58,841 nt of DNA from Bacteroidota bacterium (lineage in GTDB: Bacteria; Bacteroidota; Ignavibacteria; Kapaibacteriales; HRBIN21): assembly GCA_030550275.1 (NCBI GenBank), contig JAUQPR010000014.1:1-58841 (forward strand), written 5' to 3'. The position numbers and the translations under genes were made by a program. Positions 10,001 to 17,853 of the stretch are shown piece by piece; position 1 is the first letter of the stretch, and every line of letters starts with the position of its first letter. The notes below the pieces were generated by a model that did not search any database, was not told where the DNA came from, and saw only the letters and a list, made by a program, of their open reading frames with translations.

Positions 10001-10516
10001 CACCGATGGATCGGCGCTCTCTTCGGCAAGCAGGAGCCGCTGGGCAAGCTCCTCCGCCGTGATACCGTCTTTGCGGAGCCCGGCGACGACCTCTGCCAGC
10101 CGCTGCAGCAGCGGTGCGGGAATGAACTCCTGCCCCACTCGGCGGTACAGCCGCACAGGAGCCCGGCGCAGCGCCTCCTCGATCAACGCCACATGGTAGG
10201 CTTCCGAGAGCTGGACGAACTCCCCCGGCGGGAACAGCCGACCCAGGCAGCTCCACACAAACCCCGCCAGTGTGAAGATGGGAGGCTCTGGCGCAGCAAC
10301 GCCGTGGAAGCGCGCCAACTCGCGCACAAATCGGCGTTTGAGCCAGCGCACGCGCCGCTCGGTCGGCACGACCAGGAGCCAGCGTTCGGGTGCATCTGCT
10401 TGCGCGGCGCGTTGGAGCAGGGCTTCGACTGTCAGCTCCGTGCGGAGCTGCTCCAGTTGTGCCGGAGCTTGCCCCCACTGCTGATGCGCAGCCGCATTGT
10501 GCAGAAGGTATGCCAC
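7076..10516 (-). CDS. AddB-like PD-(D/E)XK exonuclease/helicase-like repair protein
   Basis: This large protein (about 1146 residues) has an N-terminal UvrD/AddB-like part (WLLVVPTERRVRWLKRRF) and a C-terminal nuclease. In the nuclease I see LLGIADYKSG with the catalytic Asp and Lys, and QLPLYLW as the QxxxY motif. The cysteines YQQCPYRYFA upstream and CTVCRSCPYKALC at the end resemble the iron-sulfur staple of AddB. It should act in double-strand break processing with an AddA/UvrD partner, which is not in the window. The start is uncertain: the open frame runs on to 10894, but that part lies antisense to ribE. I favour GTG at 10516, 33 nt downstream of CAATTTTG; TTG at 10552 is the alternative. 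It heads the operon with the protease and rpe. Confidence 0.88.
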   Translation of the reverse strand: MAYLLHNAAAHQQWGQAPAQLEQLRTELTVEALLQRAAQADAPERWLLVVPTERRVRWLKRRFVRELARFHGVAAPEPPIFTLAGFVWSCLGRLFPPGEFVQLSEAYHVALIEEALRRAPVRLYRRVGQEFIPAPLLQRLAEVVAGLRKDGITAEELAQRLLLAEESADPSVDRLRLSDLLALMEAYEELLGEHILDEAAAFRLLVRQCACEGVGLFRRLFPSAELLLLEGFSEFRQPELELLAQLARQDLPVWVRLDYSVENGPLFGNFQQHIELLRDAGYRTLALDPPLLMTEQTPPSERIFLPLGAYLRRWLFNTEREIRHPGFSGRIAIVECSDRVGEVITIARLVKYLLQCEGYRPGEIAIVMRQPALYTALFREIFARFGIPANITDRLWLAQAPVVVTILSVLELPLNGFRREELQRVLQSPYVRSLEREGEPIERANLLTVAEQRRILGGHRFGGAQGWRRRLEYACRMLEQQYRLLQEDPYADPLELQAAQQALEACQRALRDFERLHQRFGWSARLYTPQEFLHLVTEEIIVGMGIYDALLEAYRAVRAQQWRSTAEWLHLLEQLERDARALSAFVELLEEFVVLFQRLWGEQPRPLAQYVERLRTAVLGTRYQLREKPGAGVTVTAIEQARGIPFRVLILCGALDGEFPLVYQPEHFLGYVPAEAQERHVRAERMLFYQFLTNHPEALENGQQRLFITYPRQQDGEELVRSPFVDELLKVTSLEQDGWVISAEELSRRLARGEAAEELRRVPWLWVRATPAEIAEVLLARSDPLPAPLRERLPAGVAQPWNPSKPTFLELLPHEQQRLLERVGTLFSASELELYQQCPYRYFAANILRLRPLEPPTLELSPLERGILLHRIAYRFFRTLQAEEAPVLVQPRRPGSPALQPVQLRAERMAYYRELLHRIAREELEHVRFEHPWFELEREELLGTPERSGILEAWLEWELERAARGFLPVAFELGFGLRPTAVPPVELRPDVLLQGRIDRLEFFWGEPPLLGIADYKSGRMANLPGAKQLRRGEHLQLPLYLWAAQQLLQRDYALESEPARAAFYALRPHRGSKGRLEASERALITSETALEAIERAIATALQVVESIRHGRFPVQPSSCTVCRSCPYKALCRIAEVRQPVPLDEAE

Positions 10517-10535
10517 GGCAGCAGCCCAATGGGCG

Positions 10536-10543
10536 TAATTTGC
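10536..10543 (+). promoter_or_regulatory. Candidate -7 element for ribE
   Basis: TAATTTGC is an imperfect TAnnTTTG match ending 31 nt before the ribE ATG at 10575. The spacing equals that of the exact matches elsewhere in the window, which is the main support. Confidence 0.35.
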
Positions 10544-10549
10544 GGCGTG

Positions 10550-10557
10550 CAAAATTG
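10550..10557 (-). promoter_or_regulatory. Candidate -7 element for the AddB-like gene
   Basis: On the minus strand CAATTTTG differs from TAnnTTTG only in its first base and ends 33 nt before the GTG at 10516. It lies head to head with, and only 6 bp from, the ribE element, so the two promoters would compete. The palindrome ATTGCGCAAT (10554-10563) overlaps it. Confidence 0.35.
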
Positions 10558-10574
10558 CGCAATCTGCGGCAGAG

Positions 10575-11195
10575 ATGTTCACGGGCTTGGTCGAAGAGTG
10601 CGGCACCGTTGTGTCCATCCAGCCGCACCGCTGGGGACGACGGCTGCGGCTCCGGGCACACCAGGTGCTCTCCGGACTCTCCCTGGGCGATTCCATCGCC
10701 GTCAACGGCGTCTGCTTGAGCGTATGCGAACGCACTCCAGAGGGCTTTGCCGTTGACGTCGTTTGGGAGACACTGCGCAAGACCACCCTGGGGCGGCTTC
10801 GGCGTGGAAGTCTGGTCAATTTGGAACGCGCCCTCGCGGTGGGCGACCGGCTCGGCGGGCACTGGGTGCAGGGGCATGTCGACTGCACCAGCACCGTCCT
10901 GGAGCGCTATCGCCGCAGTGGCGAGCATCTGCTCTGGATTGCCCTCCCTGCCGAGTTCGCCCCCTACGTTGTGCTCCACGGCTCCATCTGCGTTGATGGA
11001 GTGAGCCTCACCGTTGCCCGCCTGCGCGCCGACGCCTTCATGGTTGCGCTCATTCCGGAGACCCTGCGCCGTACGACGCTGGGGCGGCTCCGCCGTGGCA
11101 GCCAGGTTAACCTGGAGTTCGACGTGCTGGGAAAATACGTCGAACGGCTGCTGCGTCCCTACCAGCGCGTGTTCTCCGGCTCCGATACGCAATGA
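10575..11195 (+). CDS. ribE: Riboflavin synthase alpha subunit
   Basis: The 206-residue protein starts with the diagnostic MFTGLVEECG and consists of two lumazine-binding repeats; the second begins around HWVQGHVDCTS. Each repeat carries a SLGDSIAVNGVCL- or HGSICVDGVSL-type loop. It converts two 6,7-dimethyl-8-ribityllumazine molecules into riboflavin and a pyrimidine. Length and domain order are normal. Its stop overlaps the ATG of the AAA+ gene (ATGA at 11192-11195), so both are translated from one message. No other riboflavin gene is in the window. Confidence 0.96.
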   Translation: MFTGLVEECGTVVSIQPHRWGRRLRLRAHQVLSGLSLGDSIAVNGVCLSVCERTPEGFAVDVVWETLRKTTLGRLRRGSLVNLERALAVGDRLGGHWVQGHVDCTSTVLERYRRSGEHLLWIALPAEFAPYVVLHGSICVDGVSLTVARLRADAFMVALIPETLRRTTLGRLRRGSQVNLEFDVLGKYVERLLRPYQRVFSGSDTQ

Positions 11196-12694
11196 AACCG
11201 CGTGCCCGCACGCTTGGCGAGCTCAAAGCCATAGGCTACGAGGTGCTGCCGGTCAAGGAGGAGATGCGGCGCAACCTCATCGAGAAGCTGCGCCGGCGCG
11301 AACGGCTCTTCCCCGGCATCATCGGCTTCGACGACACGGTCATCCCCCAAATCGTCAACGCCATCCTGGCAAAGCACGACATGATCCTGCTGGGCTTGCG
11401 CGGGCAAGCCAAAACGCGCATCGCCCGCATGCTGGTGAACTTCCTGGACGAATACGTCCCCATCGTTGCCGGCTCCGAGGTCAACGACAACCCCTTCGCT
11501 CCGATCTCCAAGTACGCTGCCGACCTCATCGCCGAAATGGGCGATGAGACGCCAATTGAGTGGATCCACCGCTCCGAACGCTACGGCGAGAAGCTTGCTA
11601 CGCCAGATGTGACCATTGCCGACCTCATCGGCGATATCGACCCCATCAAGGCAGCCGCTCAACGGCTTCACTACTCACACGAAGGGGCAATCCACTTCGG
11701 CATCATCCCGCGCACCAATCGCGGCATCTTCGTCATCAACGAGCTGCCTGACCTGCAGCCCCGCATCCAGGTCGGGCTGTTCAACATCCTGCAGGAGCGC
11801 GACATCCAAATCCGCGGCTTCAAAGTGCGCCTCCCGCTGGACATCTGCATGGTCTTCACGGCAAATCCGGAGGACTACACCCGGCGCGGCACCATCATCA
11901 CGCCCCTCAAGGACCGCATTGACGCGCAGATCCTGACGCACTACCCGCGCACGCTCGAGGACGCTATGGCGATCACCGAGCAGGAGGCGTGGATCCACCG
12001 CACGCCCGATAGTGATGTCGTACTCCCGCTCTACCTCAAGCAGGTCGTCGAGAGCATCGCGCTCATCGCACGCAGCAGCGAATTCGTGGACCAGAGCTCA
12101 GGAGTCTCTGCCCGGCTGACCATCTCCACGATGGAGGCGCTTATCTCCAACGCCGAACGGCGCGCAATCCTGACGGGCGAACGCACGATTGCCCCACGCA
12201 TCCTGGACCTCGGGCGCGCCCTGACGGGCATCACCGGCAAGATCGAGCTCGTCTTCGAAGGCGAACAGGAGGGTCCAGTCAAGGTTGCCAAAGCCCTCAT
12301 CGGGCGCGCCGTTCGCGAGGTGTTCAAGCTCTACTTCCCCGATCCTCTTGCCCGCCCACGGCGCCAGGAGGGCGCAGAGTCGCGCAACGGAGTCTACTCA
12401 GAGATTCTGCGCTGGTTTGAAGCCGGCAACACCGTCACCATTGACGAGGAGATGCCGACCGAGGCGTTCGTGCGCGAGCTGGACCGAGTGCCAACCTTGC
12501 GGCAGCTTGCCGTGCGCTACCTCAAGGTCAACGAACGCAACCCGTACGAGCTGGGCACCGCGATGGAGTTCATCCTGGACGCACTCCACCAGCACTCCAA
12601 GCTCGCCAAGGAGGAGCTGGACTCCGCTGCCACGTACCGCGACCTTCTGGGAACCCTTCTGCGCCGAAGCCCCGGAAGCGAAGAGGAGGAGTAG
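11192..12694 (+). CDS. Magnesium-chelatase/MoxR-like AAA+ ATPase
   Basis: This 500-residue ATPase has a Walker A-like loop LLGLRGQAKTRIARM near residue 70. A Walker B-type segment GIFVINELPDLQ follows, then the ChlI-like stretch ICMVFTANPEDYTRRG, and a lid with LTISTMEALISNAERRA. This is the pattern of a Mg-chelatase-I/MoxR branch found in Bacteroidota and annotated only as 'magnesium chelatase'. These ATPases usually remodel partner proteins, often with a VWA-domain protein, but no such partner follows here. It sits between ribE and purK in an overlapping operon. The real client is unknown. Confidence 0.85.
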   Translation: MKPRARTLGELKAIGYEVLPVKEEMRRNLIEKLRRRERLFPGIIGFDDTVIPQIVNAILAKHDMILLGLRGQAKTRIARMLVNFLDEYVPIVAGSEVNDNPFAPISKYAADLIAEMGDETPIEWIHRSERYGEKLATPDVTIADLIGDIDPIKAAAQRLHYSHEGAIHFGIIPRTNRGIFVINELPDLQPRIQVGLFNILQERDIQIRGFKVRLPLDICMVFTANPEDYTRRGTIITPLKDRIDAQILTHYPRTLEDAMAITEQEAWIHRTPDSDVVLPLYLKQVVESIALIARSSEFVDQSSGVSARLTISTMEALISNAERRAILTGERTIAPRILDLGRALTGITGKIELVFEGEQEGPVKVAKALIGRAVREVFKLYFPDPLARPRRQEGAESRNGVYSEILRWFEAGNTVTIDEEMPTEAFVRELDRVPTLRQLAVRYLKVNERNPYELGTAMEFILDALHQHSKLAKEELDSAATYRDLLGTLLRRSPGSEEEE

Positions 12695-13866
12695 TGCGCG
12701 CGATGCTCCCTTCGCCGCTCCACCCAGGGCGTCCGCTCACGATTGGAATCCTCGGCGGTGGGCAGTTGGCAAAGATGCTTGCCCTGGCTGCCTACCGCAT
12801 GGGCTTGCAGGTTGCCATCCTGGAGCACGGTGAAGGCTCCCCCGCCGGGGTGATGACCAAACTGGAGTTTCCCGGCGGCTGGAGCTCCCGCGCGGACTTG
12901 GAGGCATTTGCTCGCGCCAGCGATATCATCACGCTGGAGAACGAGTTCGTACCCCCAGAGCTACTGCGCGAGCTCTCCCAGTGGCGCCCCGTCTACCCTA
13001 CGCCCGAAACCGTTGCCCTCGTCCGCGATAAGCTCACGCAGAAGCAGCATCTGGCGCGCGCTGGCATTCCAGTGGCGGAGTTCCAGGAGGTAACCTCTCC
13101 GGTGGAGGCGGGGCAATTTGCCCAGCGGGTAGGCTTCCCAATCCTGCTCAAGACCCGACTCTTCGGCTACGATGGCTACGGGAACCGCACGGTGGAGACA
13201 CCCGAAGCCCTCGAAGGCGCATGGGTAGAGCTCCGGCAGCGCACCCCGGGGCAGAGTTTGCTCGCCGAGCGCTGGATTCCACTCTTGAAGGAGCTCGCTG
13301 TCATGGTTGCCCGCAACCGTAGAGGCGAGCTTGCGGTGTACCCTTGCGTGGAGACGGTACAACAGGACCACGTCTGCCGCATCGTCTACGCACCCGCCCC
13401 AATTGAGGAAGCCCTGCGCCGGAGGGCACAGGAGCTGGCAGTGGCTGCCGTCGAAGCCATCGAAGGCATTGGCATCTTCGGCGTGGAGCTCTTCCTCAGC
13501 CAGGACGGGCAGCTCTACATCAACGAGCTGGCACCGCGTCCGCACAACACCGGTCACTACACCATCGAAGCCTGCTACACTTCGCAGTTCGAGAATGCTC
13601 TGCGTGCTGTGTGCAATCTGCCGCTGGGCTCGCCGGAGATGTACGTCCCAGCCGCCGTCATGATCAACCTGCTCGGCGTGCGCTCCGGGAGTGGTTTCCC
13701 CGACGACGTGGAGCCAGCGTTGCAGGCGGGTCCGGCGTGGATTCACTTCTACGGCAAGCGTGAAAGCCGCCCCCGGCGCAAACTCGGGCACGTCACCGCC
13801 GTTGGCGCTACTCTGGAGGAAGCCTACGAGCGCGCCCGTGCCGTTGCCGAGGGCATCCTCTGGTGA
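12694..13866 (+). CDS. purK: 5-(carboxyamino)imidazole ribonucleotide synthase
   Basis: The 390-residue ATP-grasp enzyme carboxylates AIR to N5-CAIR in purine synthesis. It shows IGILGGGQLAKMLALAA at the N-terminus, ENEFVPPELL, the ATP-grasp segment FPILLKTRLFGYDGYGN, and GVELFLSQDGQLYINELAPRPHNTGHYT cut into the usual PurK order, ending with SGFPDDVE and KRESRPRRKLGHVT. The start is chosen as GTG at 12694 because the purine-rich aagaggagga lies 4-5 bases upstream; the ATG at 12703 is further from it. The stop of the AAA+ gene overlaps the GTG (TAGTG). PurE is not in the window. Confidence 0.95.
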   Translation: MRAMLPSPLHPGRPLTIGILGGGQLAKMLALAAYRMGLQVAILEHGEGSPAGVMTKLEFPGGWSSRADLEAFARASDIITLENEFVPPELLRELSQWRPVYPTPETVALVRDKLTQKQHLARAGIPVAEFQEVTSPVEAGQFAQRVGFPILLKTRLFGYDGYGNRTVETPEALEGAWVELRQRTPGQSLLAERWIPLLKELAVMVARNRRGELAVYPCVETVQQDHVCRIVYAPAPIEEALRRRAQELAVAAVEAIEGIGIFGVELFLSQDGQLYINELAPRPHNTGHYTIEACYTSQFENALRAVCNLPLGSPEMYVPAAVMINLLGVRSGSGFPDDVEPALQAGPAWIHFYGKRESRPRRKLGHVTAVGATLEEAYERARAVAEGILW

Positions 13867-13868
13867 AC

Positions 13869-15593
13869 TCACACTCCGTTCGAGCAGCACCCAGAGAGCA
13901 GCCGCTCCAGGCGCGCCTGCGCTGCTGCACGGCTGAGCTGCCGGATCCGCTGCTTGAGCGGTACCAGCGCCCCGGGCGTAGCGCTGAGCTCCTCGATGCC
14001 CATCCCCACGAGCAGCTCCGTTGCCGCCGCATGCGAAGCCAGCTCCCCACACACTCCTACAGGAACCCCTTTCGCCCGCGCCGCCTGCGCGGTCCGGTAC
14101 ATCAGCTCCAGCACCGCCGGATGTAGCGGGTCGAACATCTCCGCCAGCAGCTCGTGCTCACGGTCTACTGCCAGCGTGTACTGGGTCAAATCGTTGGTGC
14201 CGATGCTCAGGAAATCGGACACCTCCGCCAGCTTCGCCGCACCGAGTGCCGCCGCCGGGGTCTCCACCATGCTCCCGAGCGCAGGCAGCCGTCCGCGGTA
14301 GCCCAATTCGAGCGCCAACTCCCTCAACATCTGCCGCACGGTGCGGACCTCCTCTGCCGAGTTGACCAAGGGCAGAAGCAAGCGGAGCGTGAACCCCTCG
14401 GCAGCAACGCGCAGGATTGCCCGCAGTTGAGCGCGCAGCAGCTCCGGGTGGCGCAGCATGTAGCGGATCCCCCGCATGCCCAAGGCGGGATTGCGCTCCA
14501 GTACCGGAATCGCCTCGCGCCATTCCGCGCCCAGGTCGAAGAGGCGAATGGTAACGGGCGCCTCCCCCATGCCCTGGCACAGCTGGCGGTACCAGGCGTA
14601 CTGCTCCTCCTCCCCGGGAACGCCTCTGCGCTGGAGCACCAGGAGCTCGGTGCGCACCAACCCGATGCCTTCGGCGCCCGCTACGAGTGCATCCTCCACA
14701 TCCTGCAGGGAGGCAACCGTTGCCAGCAAGCGGACACGGTAGCCATCGGTGGTCTGCGCAGGGATACGCGCCAAACGCTGCGCCAACTGGATGCGCCATT
14801 GGGCACGGCTCTGGTGACGCTGCAGCCGGGCAAGTGTCTCCGCATTCGGGCGTACGATGACCACCCCTGCATAGCCATCCACGACAAGCAGCTCCTGCAC
14901 TCGAATCAGGCTCAACGCCCCGCGCAACCCAATCACCGCCGGCATCCCCAGACTCCGCGCCATAATTGCCGTATGCGACGTAATGCCGCCGACCACCGTC
15001 ACAAGCCCCACCGCACCCGCCTGATGGAACAGCACGACATCCGACGGCGTCAGCGCATGGGCAACCACAACGGCATTGCGGGCACAGGAGCGTTGCGGCA
15101 TGCGGTTCCGCAGCAGCGCCACCAACTGGCGTAGGAACTGCTCCAGCTCCACCGCCCGTTCGCGCAGGACAGCATCACTGGAGAAGCGCAAGCGGTAGAT
15201 CGTCGGCTCCAGCGCTGCGCGCAGTGCCTCCTCCGCCGTGCTCCCCTGCGCAATGCTCCGCTGCACGGTCTCCTGCAGCGCCGATTCGCTCAGCATGAGC
15301 CGGTAGCTCTCGATCACCGATGCCATCGCCGGAGCCTCCCGCTGGGCAACCTGCTGCGCTGCGTCCAGCTCCTGCAGGAGCTGCTCCAACGCCCAGCGAT
15401 AGCGCTCCCACTCCTGCTCCGCTGTTCGGGGCTGCTGCCCGCTGCTTGCCGCTGTCTCGGTCCCTACGATGTACGCCCGTCCGAGTGCAATTCCGGGTGA
15501 TGCCGCAACACCTCGCAGAGAAAGCTGCTGCTCGCCTTCACGCTCCTGCCCCAGCTTCGGCAGCAGTTGCCATCGAGGGAGCGAACTGTCCAC
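13869..15593 (-). CDS. ptsI: PTS enzyme I (phosphoenolpyruvate-protein phosphotransferase)
   Basis: The 574-residue protein autophosphorylates from PEP and passes phosphate to HPr. GGITSHTAIMARSLG contains the active His207. The PEP-binding barrel follows, with RNPALGMRGIRYML, SIGTNDLTQYTLAVDR and the catalytic VCGELAS near the C-terminus. Length and domain order are normal. The start is GTG (15593); a near-match promoter element (TAATTTTC) lies 34 nt upstream, between ptsH and ptsI, so ptsI may be transcribed both with ptsH and alone. It converges with purK with two bases between the stops. No EII component is seen nearby, so the pathway may be regulatory. Confidence 0.96.
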   Translation of the reverse strand: MDSSLPRWQLLPKLGQEREGEQQLSLRGVAASPGIALGRAYIVGTETAASSGQQPRTAEQEWERYRWALEQLLQELDAAQQVAQREAPAMASVIESYRLMLSESALQETVQRSIAQGSTAEEALRAALEPTIYRLRFSSDAVLRERAVELEQFLRQLVALLRNRMPQRSCARNAVVVAHALTPSDVVLFHQAGAVGLVTVVGGITSHTAIMARSLGMPAVIGLRGALSLIRVQELLVVDGYAGVVIVRPNAETLARLQRHQSRAQWRIQLAQRLARIPAQTTDGYRVRLLATVASLQDVEDALVAGAEGIGLVRTELLVLQRRGVPGEEEQYAWYRQLCQGMGEAPVTIRLFDLGAEWREAIPVLERNPALGMRGIRYMLRHPELLRAQLRAILRVAAEGFTLRLLLPLVNSAEEVRTVRQMLRELALELGYRGRLPALGSMVETPAAALGAAKLAEVSDFLSIGTNDLTQYTLAVDREHELLAEMFDPLHPAVLELMYRTAQAARAKGVPVGVCGELASHAAATELLVGMGIEELSATPGALVPLKQRIRQLSRAAAQARLERLLSGCCSNGV

Positions 15594-15627
15594 GGTCGTA
15601 CCTGGGCAACTCCGACATACCGCCGGT

Positions 15628-15635
15628 GAAAATTA
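15628..15635 (-). promoter_or_regulatory. Candidate -7 element for ptsI
   Basis: On the minus strand TAATTTTC matches TAnnTTTG in all but the last base. It sits in the 50-base gap between the ptsH stop and the ptsI GTG, ending 34 nt before that start. Confidence 0.4.
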
Positions 15636-15643
15636 CAACATTG

Positions 15644-15919
15644 TCAGCGTTCCTGCCGCACCTGCTTCTCCCCTTGGAGGAAGGCGGCGATGCACTCGAC
15701 CGCCTCGTGCGCATCCGGTCCCTCGGCACGGATGAGCAGCTCCGCCCCGTATTCGGCAGCCAGGCTCAGGATCCCCAACGCGCTCCGGGCATCCACGACC
15801 AGGCTATCGCGGCACAGCTGCACCGTTGCGGCAAACTCGGAAGCCAGTTGCGCCAACTGCGCCGCCGGACGTGCATGGACCCCTTCGCGCAGGCGCACAA
15901 CCACGCGCCGCTCCACCAT
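15644..15919 (-). CDS. ptsH: HPr phosphocarrier protein
   Basis: The 91-residue protein has GVHARPAAQ with the phosphorylated His15 and Arg17. Ser46 in ARSALGILSLAAEYG matches the regulatory serine that HPr kinase phosphorylates in other bacteria. It takes phosphate from enzyme I, whose gene follows after 50 bases. Conservation of Ser46 and lack of nearby sugar permeases suggest a regulatory PTS; that part is inference. The gene begins 21 bases after the stop of the cohesin/dockerin-like secreted protein, so the two may share a transcript. Confidence 0.92.
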   Translation of the reverse strand: MVERRVVVRLREGVHARPAAQLAQLASEFAATVQLCRDSLVVDARSALGILSLAAEYGAELLIRAEGPDAHEAVECIAAFLQGEKQVRQER

Positions 15920-15940
15920 CCTGCGCCCACAGTGCTGCCG

Positions 15941-17236
15941 CTACTGCTGACGAACAGCCCTGCCGAATCCGATAGCCCCCCGACCATCGGTGATGATCCA
16001 CTGCGTGTGCCGCTCCCCTTGTGGCGTCCGCCACACCAGCAGATACACGCCCGCCGGCAGCAGTTCAGCAAGATCTCTCCTGTGCGCACTCATCTGCAGC
16101 ACTGCCCAGCGCTGCCCCAGCACGGTGTAGACCTCCACCGGCGTACCCGGCGGAAGCATCCCTCCGAAAGCGCTTTCGGCAGTTCCTACGCCCGAGGGCA
16201 TCTCCAGGGGCAGCGGACGCCAATCTCCCTCGCGGCTCAGGTACTCCGCGTGCCACTGGCACGGCATCGCAGAAAGCCACAGCTCTCCCAATTGCTGCGT
16301 TGCCTGAGGAAGCTCAAGCGCAAAGGTCGTCTGCGCTGCTTCGCGAACCCCGACACAGCGCGCACCGCTGCCTCCAACGAAGCGCACCGAGGGTGCTTCG
16401 GCGCCGCATCCTTCGGCGATTCCAACCACAAGCCGGGTATCCTCCGGAAGGGCGATGCGCACGGCGGGGAGGTCCACCACATCCTCAGCCGGCGGTGCCG
16501 GCAGCAGTCCGCTGCCTCGTTGCAAGCCGTAGTTGTACAGCACCACAGCAAGATCGCGCACTCCAACGGCACCGTTGCCGTCGCAGTCAGCGTACGTCGC
16601 CTCAGGGAGAGCCCACGCCCGAACCGGCTGAGGTCGCCACTCTACGCTGGCGGGGCTGCGCCGATAGCCGGTGATACCTTGACGGGCAAAGCGCCCAATC
16701 ACCGCCACATCGCGGCTGTCTACGATGCCGTCGTTGTTGGCATCGCCGGGCCAGACTTCAACCACGCCATGGATTGCGAACGCCACCTCCCCAGCCGGAA
16801 GCCACCGTAGCGTGTCCTCCACCAGCGCCCACGCATCCAGGAAGCGGAAGATGGCGCTGGCTCCGTGTGGGGCATCGGGTGCGAGCACAAACTCCAAGCG
16901 GACAACCTCCGGATTGCGCCGTGGCTGCACGAGGCTGACCGCAGCCACATCCAGCACGGCAAAGCCACCGGAATCCGGACCCTCCCGCACCAGCACCCCG
17001 GTTGGCTCAAACTCCCCCGAGGACCATCCTGCAAAGCGGAGCATCCCCGCAGGGGCGTACTGGAGACGGAACCCAACGCCGTAGCAGCGCTCCAGCCCAC
17101 TGCTGCGCACAGCAATCCGGAATCGCTCTCCCGCAGTCACGAAGCGCACCGGTAGGTCTGCACGCTCCAGCAGTAATTGCTGCGCGCACGCTGCGGAGAG
17201 CACCACTCCCCACGCCAGGGGCAGCCGCCAGTTCAT
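15941..17236 (-). CDS. Secreted T9SS cargo with cohesin-like and dockerin-like modules
   Basis: This 431-residue protein begins with a signal peptide ending near AACAQQ. Residues ~25-155 form a beta-rich region with VGFRLQYAPAGMLRF and VVRLEFVLAP, the style of a cohesin/carbohydrate-binding beta-sandwich. Two calcium-loop repeats follow, GDANNDGIVDSRDVAVIGRF at 164-183 and ADCDGNGAVGVRDLAVVL at 216-233, as in type I dockerins. The final ~75 residues, with PVEVYTVLGQRW, LPAGVYLLVWR and a basic end, fit a T9SS sorting domain. Having both modules in one chain suggests intra- or inter-molecular assembly at the surface, but no enzyme domain is present. The partner is unknown. Confidence 0.85.
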   Translation of the reverse strand: MNWRLPLAWGVVLSAACAQQLLLERADLPVRFVTAGERFRIAVRSSGLERCYGVGFRLQYAPAGMLRFAGWSSGEFEPTGVLVREGPDSGGFAVLDVAAVSLVQPRRNPEVVRLEFVLAPDAPHGASAIFRFLDAWALVEDTLRWLPAGEVAFAIHGVVEVWPGDANNDGIVDSRDVAVIGRFARQGITGYRRSPASVEWRPQPVRAWALPEATYADCDGNGAVGVRDLAVVLYNYGLQRGSGLLPAPPAEDVVDLPAVRIALPEDTRLVVGIAEGCGAEAPSVRFVGGSGARCVGVREAAQTTFALELPQATQQLGELWLSAMPCQWHAEYLSREGDWRPLPLEMPSGVGTAESAFGGMLPPGTPVEVYTVLGQRWAVLQMSAHRRDLAELLPAGVYLLVWRTPQGERHTQWIITDGRGAIGFGRAVRQQ

Positions 17237-17269
17237 GCGTTCTGAGAGGCTGTTCTCTGCGGTAATTGC

Positions 17270-17277
17270 GCAATCTA
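17270..17277 (-). promoter_or_regulatory. Weak candidate -7 element for the cohesin/dockerin-like gene
   Basis: TAGATTGC on the minus strand ends 33 nt before the ATG at 17236. It is a poor TAnnTTTG match, but resembles TAAATTGC in front of the M4 protease gene and is correctly spaced. It overlaps the end of lspA and a palindrome, ATTGCGCAAT. Confidence 0.25.
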
Positions 17278-17853
17278 CGTGCCAGGAATGCGTCTCCGCC
17301 GCACCGGCGGGAAATGCCGGTGAAGGAGCAGCGCCATCACTACCCCAATCGTGATGCAGGCATCGGCGATATTGAAGACTGGCCAGCGCGTGTAGTGGCG
17401 CCCAAAGAGCGTGAAGTCGGGAAACTCCACGTCGATGAAATCCACCACGCTGCCCTGCAGCAGCGGTGCTTCGCCGTAGAGCACGCCGTAGAAGGCGCGG
17501 TCAATGAAGTTGCCCGTTGCACCGGCAAAGAGTAGTGCCACAGCAATCTGCACCCAGCGGTGGGCTCCCTGCAAGCGCCCAAGGTACCATCCCAGCGCAA
17601 TGCTTGCCCCCAGCGAGAAGAGTGTCAAGAGCACCTTCCCCTCGCCCACAGGCAAGCCGAAGGCAATGCCGGGGTTCTCCACGAACGTGATGCGAACCCA
17701 ATCCCCCAAGACCGGGATGCTCTGCCCTGGCTGGAGCCCTGGATGGGTCCAGCCCGCGATGGAGAAGCCCTTGACCAGGAGCTTTGTGAGCTGGTCCAGG
17801 ATAACCAGCCCAACGGCAAGTCCCCACGGCGGGCGCCCGTGCTGCACACTCAT
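17275..17853 (-). CDS. lspA: Lipoprotein signal peptidase II
   Basis: The 192-residue inner-membrane aspartic protease cleaves prolipoprotein signal peptides. It has four hydrophobic segments, an early LVILDQLTK, the conserved FVENPGIAFGL loop (residues ~57-67), and the two catalytic aspartates in GNFIDRAFYG and VFNIADACITIG. It fits the lipoproteins found elsewhere in the window. Its ATG overlaps the stop of the DksA-like gene by four bases. The pairing of a DksA/TraR-like gene with lspA downstream of ileS is familiar from Bacteroidota genomes. Confidence 0.96.
   Translation of the reverse strand: MSVQHGRPPWGLAVGLVILDQLTKLLVKGFSIAGWTHPGLQPGQSIPVLGDWVRITFVENPGIAFGLPVGEGKVLLTLFSLGASIALGWYLGRLQGAHRWVQIAVALLFAGATGNFIDRAFYGVLYGEAPLLQGSVVDFIDVEFPDFTLFGRHYTRWPVFNIADACITIGVVMALLLHRHFPPVRRRRIPGT

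Noticed and set aside
10517-10894. N-terminal extension of the AddB-like frame
   Set aside because: It is antisense to ribE and lacks nuclease-like sequence.
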